Source: Ignavibacteriae bacterium HGW-Ignavibacteriae-1
Lineage (GTDB): Bacteria; Bacteroidota; Ignavibacteria; Kapaibacteriales; UBA2268
Assembly (NCBI GenBank): GCA_002839825.1
Contig: PGYU01000009.1
Span: 38,767 to 102,766 of the forward strand
Direction of reading: 5' to 3'
Length of the DNA: 64,000 nucleotides
Shown: positions 19,127-27,396 of the stretch, piece by piece
Layout of the letters: each line of letters begins with the position of its first letter
Numbering within the stretch: the stretch's first letter is position 1
The notes under the pieces: generated by a model
What the model was told of the DNA's origin: nothing
The model's database searches: none
What the model saw: the letters and a program-made list of their open reading frames with translations, nothing else
Position numbers and translations under genes: made by a program

Positions 19127-20203
19127 TTAGGAGTTAATAGTTCGGCGGACGGCTTGAAATATGGCGTCAACAGTTAGATAGTCCATGCAAAAGTACTCGG
19201 TATTTTTACATTTCGGGCTGAAATAGCATTCGCAAGGCTTCGAGGGCATTACAATTTCGCCTCTGCCGTATAATTCAAATTCAGCAGGATTGAAAATATT
19301 ATTCATCAAAACGAGATTCTTTTTGAGCCCCATTGCAATGTGCATACCCATCGTCACAGCAGATACAACTGTATCGCAATGATTGACTAATGAGATGAAA
19401 TTTGGCAATGAAAAATGTCCGAGATAAGCACAATTAGTTTTTGCAGCAAAAGATTCGTTTTTTTCGTGCTCTTGCTTGCCACCAAGCAATAAAGGGAAAT
19501 AACCGGCATCTTGAAGTTTTTCGATAAGAGCTATCCAATTAGCATCAGACCATAATCGCGAAACCCAGCGAGCGCCACAACCCGTATTTAAGCCTATAAC
19601 GGGCTTACCTTGGTTGTGCAATTCCCATTTGACTGTTGGGTCGCAATCCATGATATACTCTTCACCTGCGAACTTCCAGCCGCATATTTCGAATATTTCT
19701 TCTAAGTATGACTTGGTATTTGCTTTACTGACATCGTCAAAAAGTCCTGTCAGGAATTTGCCATTTGCTAATTCATCAATCGGTGCCGGAACTGCATTGC
19801 CCATAGTGAAACCGCGTTTGACAACTGATTGGATTGAAGATGCAAGAGCACAAGCTTGCAAATCTTTATCTAAATTGATTAGCAAATCAAATTTGATAGA
19901 TTTCAAAATTTCGACAGATTCTGCATCATAGTTCAGCACTCTGTCCACAGAAGCGGGAATAATATCGGGGCTGTAAGTGAGCCACCAAATGCGATGGTTG
20001 GGAAATTCTGCCCATAATTTGTGCAATAGCGGAGTAGTGCGAATTACGTCGCCAATAGCTCCGAGTTTGATTATGAGAATATTTCCTTCGACTTTTGAAT
20101 AGTGTTCGCATCCGTCACAATGAACTCCGTAGAGCTTGTGCGGTTTGCAAGGAATGTAGCCAAGGAAATGCTTACAATCGCTTTTGTATATTGTCAAATC
20201 CAT
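19127..20203 (-). CDS. Glycosyltransferase family 9 (heptosyltransferase-like) with N-terminal Cys cluster
   Basis: 358 residues. The Rossmann-like GT9 core begins ILIIKLGAIGDVIRTTPLLHKL (42-63), the family hallmark for ADP-heptose transfer to LPS core. The C-terminal nucleotide-sugar half includes GLNTGCGARWVSRLW and VSAVTMGMHIAMGL. Unusual is an N-terminal extension with four cysteines (Cys10, Cys19, Cys29, Cys32) and a C-terminal C-x-C...C...C patch (PCECYFSPKCKNTEYFC), which together look like a metal or Fe-S site. Probably cytoplasmic LPS or surface glycan assembly. It starts 2 bp after the stop of the gene at 20206, so co-transcription is likely. Confidence 0.8.
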   Translation of the reverse strand: MDLTIYKSDCKHFLGYIPCKPHKLYGVHCDGCEHYSKVEGNILIIKLGAIGDVIRTTPLLHKLWAEFPNHRIWWLTYSPDIIPASVDRVLNYDAESVEILKSIKFDLLINLDKDLQACALASSIQSVVKRGFTMGNAVPAPIDELANGKFLTGLFDDVSKANTKSYLEEIFEICGWKFAGEEYIMDCDPTVKWELHNQGKPVIGLNTGCGARWVSRLWSDANWIALIEKLQDAGYFPLLLGGKQEHEKNESFAAKTNCAYLGHFSLPNFISLVNHCDTVVSAVTMGMHIAMGLKKNLVLMNNIFNPAEFELYGRGEIVMPSKPCECYFSPKCKNTEYFCMDYLTVDAIFQAVRRTINS

Positions 20204-20205
20204 TA

Positions 20206-20949
20206 TTAAAGATTTAATTGAAGAAGTATAAAAACTTGCAAAGTCGTCACAGTTGATTCTTGAGTTTCTAAATCTTTGATAGGAGTAAATAGTTCGCCTC
20301 TTTCGTTATCTTTACCGATTAAATTTATAGCCGAAACAGCAAAGCCGGCATTAACGTGAAGTATTTCAATGAGTTTGCCTTCTACTCCCAATCTAAAAGT
20401 GCCACCAATTCTTGACGCCTTTTCTTTTGGAGGGACAATCCAAATTTCGTCCGGTTGAATATTTTCCAGGAAATCTCGACTTGCACGAGTATCAATTTTA
20501 CGTATAAACGAAAGACGTCCTTCGAGTCCGCCATAAATTTGTGCATTTGCAAAATCCATCTTGTAAAAATTCACATACAATCCCGAACTGAGACTTACTA
20601 AATCAAAAGAATGAGTCCAAATATCTACAATAAATTGGCTTCTATTTATACGTTCACGTCCGGTAAAGAAAGCATATTCAAAACTAAAAGGCACATAATA
20701 TATTTGTTTTTCATCAATAGGCATAGTAACCCTAAATTCGATACCAGGTTGAGCATGACGCATAGCACCGCCGGTCATAGCATCTTCCTCATCAGTCATA
20801 GGCACCATTGGTAGTTTGGCGGGATTATCACCCAAAATGGAGGTAGTTGTAAGTCCGAGAGCTACTTTTATATCTCCAGAAAATTGAGCCTCAGAAACCG
20901 AGGCATTTATCAAAAGTATAGTAAGTATTGTGATAATGTATTTTAACAT
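20206..20949 (-). CDS. Secreted beta-rich protein, unknown function
   Basis: 247 residues with a signal peptide (MLKYIITILTILLINASVSEA). The mature protein alternates hydrophobic and polar residues, with FSFEYAFFTG, LSSGLYVNFY and VTTLQVFILLQLNL at the end. A terminal aromatic or hydrophobic strand of this sort suggests a small outer membrane beta-barrel. No family recognised. It stands 65 bp downstream of a GT2 gene and 2 bp before the GT9 gene, so it belongs to the glycosyltransferase operon by position. Confidence 0.65.
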   Translation of the reverse strand: MLKYIITILTILLINASVSEAQFSGDIKVALGLTTTSILGDNPAKLPMVPMTDEEDAMTGGAMRHAQPGIEFRVTMPIDEKQIYYVPFSFEYAFFTGRERINRSQFIVDIWTHSFDLVSLSSGLYVNFYKMDFANAQIYGGLEGRLSFIRKIDTRASRDFLENIQPDEIWIVPPKEKASRIGGTFRLGVEGKLIEILHVNAGFAVSAINLIGKDNERGELFTPIKDLETQESTVTTLQVFILLQLNL

Positions 20950-21014
20950 TTTTCCCTTTTCAGTTTTCGTTCCTAATATTATGTATAGACAATCAAAAAT
21001 GTCGTTTGTTACAT

Positions 21015-22088
21015 TTATAAAATTTTTTCTTTAATACTGTAATTAATTGACTGAGATTCGTTCATACCTTTGGTTATGATTTCTGCAATCAATCCAATTG
21101 ATATGAATTGGACGCCAACAATTATCATACCGATTCCAAATAAAGCTAAAGGACGATTACTAAGATAAGTATTGCCCAATGCCCATTCAATTGACAAATA
21201 AATATTGATACAAAGACCAATGAGTGCAATCAGCGAACCCATCCCACCGAAAAAGTGCAGTGGTCGCTTCATATATCTGGTAGTAAGCAATACGGTCAGC
21301 AAATCCAAAAATCCGTTGACAAACCTTGACAGTCCGAATTTTGTCTTGCCATATTGTCTGGGATGATGGCTTACAGGCAATTCTGTGACCTTGAAGCCTT
21401 CCCAATGTGCCAAAGCCGGAATGTAGCGGTGCATTTCGCCATAAACGTTGACCGTTTTGACAACTTCGCGTCTGTATAGTTTCAATCCGCAGTTGAAATC
21501 GTGCAATTTGATTCCGCTTGCAATAGAAGTGACAAAATTGAAAAACTTAGATGGTAAAGTTTTAGAAATTGGGTCGTAACGTTTCTTTTTCCATCCCGAC
21601 ACCAAATCGTAACCTTCCTTCATTTTGTTTAGCAAATTCTCGAGTTCTTTGGGGTCGTCTTGCAAATCGGCATCCATAGTTGCGACATATTTACCGCGAG
21701 CCTGTCTGAAACCAACTGCAAGAGCAGCAGATTTGCCGTAATTGCGTCGAAATCTAATGCACTTAAATCGTTTGTTTCGATTGTTGATTTCCTTGATTAC
21801 CTCGAAGGATTTGTCTTTGGAGCCGTCATCAATGAAAATGACTTCCCATTTGCTTCCTGCGATTTTACGCAATTCGGACTCGAGCATTACCGATAATTCG
21901 GGCAAAGATTCCTCTTCGTCCAACAATGGAATTACCACTGACATAAGAATATCTTTGTCAGCTTGGTTGCTGTGAGCATTATCGCGATTTCCAAATGCTT
22001 TCTTTTTCTTGGCAATCGGTTCAGAAGCATTCGGAATACTTGGAATATCTTTTGGTTTAGTCTTAGTTTCTTCGGTTTTTTCAGCCAT
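21015..22088 (-). CDS. GT2 glycosyltransferase, polyprenyl-phosphate sugar synthase (GtrB/ArnC/DPM1 type)
   Basis: 357 residues. A Lys/Glu-rich N-terminal extension (1-48) precedes the GT-A domain: VVIPLLDEEESLPEL, FIDDGSKDKS, RRNYGKSAALAVGF, TMDADLQDDP and DFNCGLKLYRR. Two C-terminal membrane helices follow (PLHFFGGMGSLIALIGLCINIYL and LALFGIGMIIVGVQFISIGLIAEII), the layout of GtrB/ArnC/YfdH. It makes an undecaprenyl-phosphate-linked hexose on the cytoplasmic face. It starts 6 bp after the T9SS gene at 22095. With 16303 it gives two lipid-linked sugar donor enzymes close to the DUF2723 transferase. Confidence 0.88.
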   Translation of the reverse strand: MAEKTEETKTKPKDIPSIPNASEPIAKKKKAFGNRDNAHSNQADKDILMSVVIPLLDEEESLPELSVMLESELRKIAGSKWEVIFIDDGSKDKSFEVIKEINNRNKRFKCIRFRRNYGKSAALAVGFRQARGKYVATMDADLQDDPKELENLLNKMKEGYDLVSGWKKKRYDPISKTLPSKFFNFVTSIASGIKLHDFNCGLKLYRREVVKTVNVYGEMHRYIPALAHWEGFKVTELPVSHHPRQYGKTKFGLSRFVNGFLDLLTVLLTTRYMKRPLHFFGGMGSLIALIGLCINIYLSIEWALGNTYLSNRPLALFGIGMIIVGVQFISIGLIAEIITKGMNESQSINYSIKEKIL

Positions 22089-22094
22089 TTGAAC

Positions 22095-22853
22095 TTATTG
22101 TTTTATAAATTTTCCGTAATGAATACCATCAATCAAATAAAAATAAAGTCCTCGTGGCAGATTATTCACCGAAATCACTTCATTACCGGTAAATCGGGCA
22201 ATCACTCTACCATCAATTGAGTAAACGATTAAATCCTTAAAATCCTTTTTTCCAACTGATAAAATGTCAACAACGGGATTAGGAAATACTTCATAATCTG
22301 AAATTATCTCATTTTCAATGACACTTGCAGCATTTTTTGAGTAATATACATGAATGTAAAAAACAGTAAATGCATTATTTGTGAGTAAAAGGGAATCCTT
22401 CTTTTTCATATCTGCTTTGACAAATTGCCCATCAAAAGGGTCTTTGATAAAGATAGAATCAATATGTTCCGAGAAAGCGAGATTATTCCATTTTATATAA
22501 ACTTCCTTAGAAAAGCTCCATTTAATATTCAATTTGTGTTTGATATAAAAATGTTCTTCTTCCGGAAGAGCCTTGATGTCCATGTTTGTGGCAATGATTT
22601 CATCTACCCCAAATTTGTTGTAGATATATTCAAAATAAACATATAAACCTTCGGGAGGAGCGGGAGGCAAATCAAATTCGCCTAATTCTTTATCAACTCC
22701 GTCAGTTGCCAGATGAGAAACTCCAAAACCATAAGTCCAACTTGGCGTAGCTCCACGGTCATTAGTAATATTCAAATTAATGACAGAATGAATTTGTGAA
22801 TGCACACTTATTGATGCAAACAAAAGCGAGATAAAAACAATATACTTTTTCAT
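22095..22853 (-). CDS. T9SS type A sorting-domain protein
   Basis: 252 residues. Signal peptide MKKYIVFISLLFASISVHS. Residues 20-75 carry a module (INLNITND, FGVSHLATDGVDKELGEFDLPPAPPEG) that recurs in the 1083- and 2676-residue neighbours. The C-terminal sorting domain reads DYEVFPNPVVDILSV...GRVIARF...NLPRGLYFYLI...KFIKQ, the usual type A pattern. The protein should cross the outer membrane by the type IX system and be attached or released at the surface. Function unknown. Part of the minus-strand run of cargo genes. Confidence 0.85.
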   Translation of the reverse strand: MKKYIVFISLLFASISVHSQIHSVINLNITNDRGATPSWTYGFGVSHLATDGVDKELGEFDLPPAPPEGLYVYFEYIYNKFGVDEIIATNMDIKALPEEEHFYIKHKLNIKWSFSKEVYIKWNNLAFSEHIDSIFIKDPFDGQFVKADMKKKDSLLLTNNAFTVFYIHVYYSKNAASVIENEIISDYEVFPNPVVDILSVGKKDFKDLIVYSIDGRVIARFTGNEVISVNNLPRGLYFYLIDGIHYGKFIKQ

Positions 22854-22924
22854 ATAAATTCCTTATTAAAATAAATGGGCAACAGGATAAATCCGGTTGC
22901 CCATATTAAAAGCATGAATACTTA

Positions 22925-25900
22925 TTATTTCACGATGTTCAATTTGGCAGCAGTGCTAAATTGACCGGCTACAACTTTCAAAGTGTAGCTTCCTGAAGCA
23001 TAAGCAGACAAATCAACATTGTGAATAAATTGACCGGCAGCAACTTCTTCGTTCAATAAAGTAGCAACTTGATTTCCTAATGCGTCATATAAGCCAACAA
23101 CTACAATACCGTTTTCAGGTAATTCAATAGTCATAGTAGCATTATGAGTAGCAGGATTAGGATAAGTGCTAAATGCAAATGAACTGACGTTGTTACTTGT
23201 TGGTTTCATGATTTTCACAGAGTTAAACGGAAGATTTCTAATTTGGACCGAACCTGATTTACCGGCTTCGATAGTACCATAAACTTCGCCTGTTACAGGG
23301 TCAATAAATGTCAAATTAGTTTCAGCATTGTTAACAGTGAATGACACCGGATATGTAGCACCTTGAAGAGTGATAACATTTTCTGTAGCATTGGTCAAAT
23401 ATTTATTCTCGTTAAATCTAACATCAAACAAACCTAATGGAGGAGTTGGTGGCAATTCAAAATTGTCAATTTCCAAATTAGAATTATTCGATATGTATAA
23501 TTGTGTATGTTTCTGTGCATTATCACGAACGCTAATCATTTGTGATTTGTCAAGAATATTTTGTTTTGTTTCTTGAGGTGAACTCACGCTATTTTTGAAA
23601 GGATTCTTAGGTGTATAAATCAACCTTAGGTATCCATCGCCGGAAGTTTTAATCCAATATCCCATGCCGGGAGTTAACACCGAAACTGCATGGTAACCCA
23701 AGTCAGTTTTGTATCCCCAAACATCGTAACGTTTTGTATATTCAGTATTTGGTAAAGAACCATCCGGTAGTGGAGTGAACAAGATACCTTCGACACTAGT
23801 TTCTACCGAAAGAGCACCAATCAAATTCCAACCACCTCTGTATTGTGGGTCGCCCGGATCCGGAGCATCGCCACCATAAACTCTAATATAGTCGTTAGGA
23901 ACGCCAACTTCAGTAATGAAAGCACCGGCAAAAGTAGTATCAACAGTTTGAGGATATTTTACAAAATAACCTTCGCCAAATTTCAAGATTTCTCTTGGTT
24001 GATATTGAGTATTTGTAAATGCGTAAGGGATATTAATAGCGTTTTTGTAAACGACATCCCATTTACTGTTAGTAGGTTTCAAAGGCATAGAAAGCATGTT
24101 CCAACCAAATTTAATTACAGGGAAACCTTCTGAATCAACAAAACGAATTGTACTTGGTAAAGTATATTCGATTCTAAATTCTTTGACTCTTGGGTCTTGG
24201 ATAGTAAATGCACGTGTAGTTGCACCTGTAGGAGTCGCCAATCTCATATCGGTAGCCGGTGATAATTCACCTTGGAGAACCGAACGAATGAATAATTGAG
24301 CTCCATCAGGGAAATCTTGTGTATCCCATTCAACAATAATTGGATAATCTTGAGCTGCGTTGTTGAAACGAGCAAGATAAATATAAGAATTAATGTCAGA
24401 AGGCATGTCATGATTTCTAATATCACGAGAAATACTTCTTGGACCATTCACATTCGGTGCAAAATCTGCAAAACCATAAGGAATAGCAGCATTATCAGGG
24501 AATGGGTAGAAACGAACATCGAAGCGGTCAGCAGCTAAAGGAAAAGTATAAGCTCTTTCACCGTAAAGTAAATCAATGCCATCAGTAGCTCTATGACCTG
24601 TACCGAAAACCATATTCAAACTTTGACCGGTTGCACCTGCAGAATTTGTAACTTTCAGGTTTATACCGCCTGGAGTAGTCTTAGTCAATGAAGGTTCGAA
24701 TGGATTAGCCAAGAAATAGAATAATACTCTTACTCTAACAGGACTAACGATTGCATAATCTGAATGAATTGTGATAAATCCTTCATGAAGACCCCAAGGT
24801 TCTTCACCTTTGTTTGTCAATTTTGTAGGGTCAGCGTCTATTCTTATGAAAATGTCACCATCATCTTGAGTAGATTTCAAAATCGGGTCTAATTCAGTAC
24901 CTAAAATACCATTGTCTAACCATTTTGCACTACCATCACGAGCTGTAGTTCTAAACGTATTGTTTTCATTTAGAATATCGCGACTAATTCTTAACCAATC
25001 GTTATCAGTTTCGATACGAATGTTGCTAAGTCTTGATTTAGTAGTACTGTTTGTGATTTTAATTCTTGCAATACCAAAAACTTCTGGTGAATTATCATCA
25101 ACTGTAACTACTTGAGGCAAATGATAAAGACTTCCATTATCAAATGATTCGTATTCATCATCGGTAACTGATGCAACTCTAAATCTTGGCACCGCATCAG
25201 AAATCTTCAAAGTAATAACGCCTGGAAGTACCGGTTCGGTTTTCCACATTGCATCATCTTGAAGTGGACCGGGAAGAATAATATTGTTATCATCTTCTGA
25301 AATTGGAGCATTATTCATTCCGTCTAAGTAAGACTCTGGAACGAATAAATTACCATCTAATCTACCTCTGTTAGGTCCAATCAAAACGCGATTATAAAGG
25401 TTGCGATAGTTATTTATGTCATAGTCAGTCATGTGTTGCCATGCAAAATCTCTTGCAACATCCATGTCGTTATAGTTAACTTTTCTGTTGTCAATATACA
25501 TTGGTGATGTTTGTAACAACTGAAAAGAAGGGTCACCCGGTTGGCTAGTTGCAATAACGCGGAATCTTACATACAACAATACTTTGTATTCTTTGAATAG
25601 TCTGTCTGTATTTGGAAGATTTTTAGCAGAAGCACCTGCAATAACTATTCTACGTCCTGCTTCATTGTCACGTGCATCTGCCCATTTATTTGGGTTGAGG
25701 TAGTACCAATAGTAATCATCTTCGAAGTCATCAGTTTTGAATTCGAAAGTACTTGCTAATGGCTCGTAATCCAAGTCATCTTCAATAAATGCCGGATGAG
25801 CTTTCTCGACGCCGATAGCGCGAACAGCTTGACCATTATAAAATATCGAAAATTCAAAACTAGTAATCGGATTAACCGAATATAGTGCAACGCCTTGAGC

Positions 25901-26164
25901 GTTTTCATAGCTAGCCCAGTTGTTTGTTATAAACACTGGTACCAAAAATTCGCGAGCGCCGGTTGTGGTTGGCGGAACCCAAATTCTTCCATCCGGATAG
26001 AAATCAGTGTCATAGGATTCGTCTTGTCCCATTAAACTCAATTTCGGTATTTCAGGACGGTTAGATTGTGAGTAAGAATCAGTAATTGTCAAGGCTATAA
26101 AACCAATAACCATAGACAGTAAAAAGGCATTTCTGATTTTACCTAAACGTAGTAAGAGTTTCAT
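22925..26164 (-). CDS. Large T9SS type A sorting-domain surface protein
   Basis: 1079 residues from the ATG at 26164, chosen because GGGGG lies 6 nt upstream; an in-frame ATG at 26176 would add four residues. Signal peptide within MKLLLRLGKIRNAFLLSMVI. Beta-sandwich regions dominate. Around residue 500 comes the LKVTNSAGATGQ...FGTGHRATDGIDLLYGE module shared with neighbours, and near residue 950 a second version with FELPPTPPLGLFDVRF. A middle part with WNMLSMPL and WNLIGAL recalls secreted proteins with a 'GWNLIS' motif. The end (FSTYPNPATHNATMTIELPEN...GSYTLKVVAG...KLNIVK) is a standard sorting domain. Extracellular; ligand or activity unknown. Confidence 0.87.
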   Translation of the reverse strand: MKLLLRLGKIRNAFLLSMVIGFIALTITDSYSQSNRPEIPKLSLMGQDESYDTDFYPDGRIWVPPTTTGAREFLVPVFITNNWASYENAQGVALYSVNPITSFEFSIFYNGQAVRAIGVEKAHPAFIEDDLDYEPLASTFEFKTDDFEDDYYWYYLNPNKWADARDNEAGRRIVIAGASAKNLPNTDRLFKEYKVLLYVRFRVIATSQPGDPSFQLLQTSPMYIDNRKVNYNDMDVARDFAWQHMTDYDINNYRNLYNRVLIGPNRGRLDGNLFVPESYLDGMNNAPISEDDNNIILPGPLQDDAMWKTEPVLPGVITLKISDAVPRFRVASVTDDEYESFDNGSLYHLPQVVTVDDNSPEVFGIARIKITNSTTKSRLSNIRIETDNDWLRISRDILNENNTFRTTARDGSAKWLDNGILGTELDPILKSTQDDGDIFIRIDADPTKLTNKGEEPWGLHEGFITIHSDYAIVSPVRVRVLFYFLANPFEPSLTKTTPGGINLKVTNSAGATGQSLNMVFGTGHRATDGIDLLYGERAYTFPLAADRFDVRFYPFPDNAAIPYGFADFAPNVNGPRSISRDIRNHDMPSDINSYIYLARFNNAAQDYPIIVEWDTQDFPDGAQLFIRSVLQGELSPATDMRLATPTGATTRAFTIQDPRVKEFRIEYTLPSTIRFVDSEGFPVIKFGWNMLSMPLKPTNSKWDVVYKNAINIPYAFTNTQYQPREILKFGEGYFVKYPQTVDTTFAGAFITEVGVPNDYIRVYGGDAPDPGDPQYRGGWNLIGALSVETSVEGILFTPLPDGSLPNTEYTKRYDVWGYKTDLGYHAVSVLTPGMGYWIKTSGDGYLRLIYTPKNPFKNSVSSPQETKQNILDKSQMISVRDNAQKHTQLYISNNSNLEIDNFELPPTPPLGLFDVRFNENKYLTNATENVITLQGATYPVSFTVNNAETNLTFIDPVTGEVYGTIEAGKSGSVQIRNLPFNSVKIMKPTSNNVSSFAFSTYPNPATHNATMTIELPENGIVVVGLYDALGNQVATLLNEEVAAGQFIHNVDLSAYASGSYTLKVVAGQFSTAAKLNIVK

Positions 26165-26192
26165 AATAACCCCCATAATAATTGAAAATTAA

Positions 26193-27395
26193 CTAATTGT
26201 ATATTAAAACTGCTTTTTTTACAAAATTCAAATCTGACATTTGTATATTCAAAAAATATACTCCGGGAGTCAGATTACTTTTGTCAATACTATATCTCAC
26301 GTGAGATATATTCAAGAAAGTATTCACCAATTTACCTTCATAATTGAATAAATATATCGCTTTCATTGTGTTTGCTGATTGGTTGTCTATAGTAATATAG
26401 GCATCATCAGTCATTACATTGATATAATTTGAGTAGTGATTGTCTTCGATTATTGAGACTGTGGTATCTTGACCATCAATCACAGTTTTAATTTCGACAA
26501 AATCACCATTATATTTTGAAACGCAATTACATTCGCTCAATTGTAAAGGCACTACATTTAGCTTGTATGTTTGGTTCGAATCTTTCTCAAGTTCACGCAA
26601 TAAGATTGAGAATTCATAAAATTCAGAGATTGCTTCATTCAAATTTACTCTAAGATTGAGTCCATCTTGCAATACATTTTGCTCTATAATCTCAAATGAA
26701 GAATTTAAGGGTTGGATAGCTTCAATAACATAATTATCTGAATCAATCCTAACATCAAAGCTCAATTCTTCACCACTTTCATTTGATAGATATTGAATTT
26801 TCGAGTTCAACAATTTTGTATCTTCTTTTTCAAAAACGAACAATTCTTCTTCGATTGAAATGTTGTAGATATAGTCAGGATTTTCAACCATAGTTGGCAT
26901 AATCCAAAGAGTATCGGATTCAATTACACTTTTTTTATAATCATCTGTAAACTCGATATATTCCAAAACTAATGGTGTTGCCACTTTACAGTCGTGAATA
27001 TATTTGCCCAGAAAACCAATCAAAGGTTTATTACCACCTAGTGGATAATTTGCGAGAGCATATCCTTTTACTTTGCCATAATCCAATCCAAAGCTTATAT
27101 CTTTCCATTCAAAGAATTCGGACAGTGTATTGATATATATAGGAGTTTCAAACTTAATCATCTCAGGGTCGTAAGAGACAGAAAAATCAAAACCATACAA
27201 TGAATCTTTAAGAGCTACATTTCCGACTTCTAATAGTATCAAAATCTCTTTGTTGCGTTCAGTTCCGCAAAGTCCGGTATTATAATAGTTAGTAAGAACA
27301 GGTTTAACTTCGTTTTGCGAAAATAATGAGCCACTGTTGCCGATGGAAATCATCGGCAACAGTAACATCATATATATCGTAAAACGCTTGTTCAT
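26193..27395 (-). CDS. T9SS type A sorting-domain protein
   Basis: 400 residues. Signal peptide MNKRFTIYMMLLLPMISIGNS. The early part (YGFDFSVSYDPEMIKFETP) resembles a cohesin-like beta-sandwich of the kind found in cellulosomal and surface proteins. The end NYINVMTDDAYITIDN...NLTPGVYFLNIQM...KKAVLIYN is a type A sorting domain, though the usual PNP motif is not obvious. It starts 1 bp after the stop of the 642-residue gene and ends 28 bp before the start of the 1079-residue gene, so these are co-transcribed. Confidence 0.8.
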   Translation of the reverse strand: MNKRFTIYMMLLLPMISIGNSGSLFSQNEVKPVLTNYYNTGLCGTERNKEILILLEVGNVALKDSLYGFDFSVSYDPEMIKFETPIYINTLSEFFEWKDISFGLDYGKVKGYALANYPLGGNKPLIGFLGKYIHDCKVATPLVLEYIEFTDDYKKSVIESDTLWIMPTMVENPDYIYNISIEEELFVFEKEDTKLLNSKIQYLSNESGEELSFDVRIDSDNYVIEAIQPLNSSFEIIEQNVLQDGLNLRVNLNEAISEFYEFSILLRELEKDSNQTYKLNVVPLQLSECNCVSKYNGDFVEIKTVIDGQDTTVSIIEDNHYSNYINVMTDDAYITIDNQSANTMKAIYLFNYEGKLVNTFLNISHVRYSIDKSNLTPGVYFLNIQMSDLNFVKKAVLIYN

Positions 27396-27396
27396 T

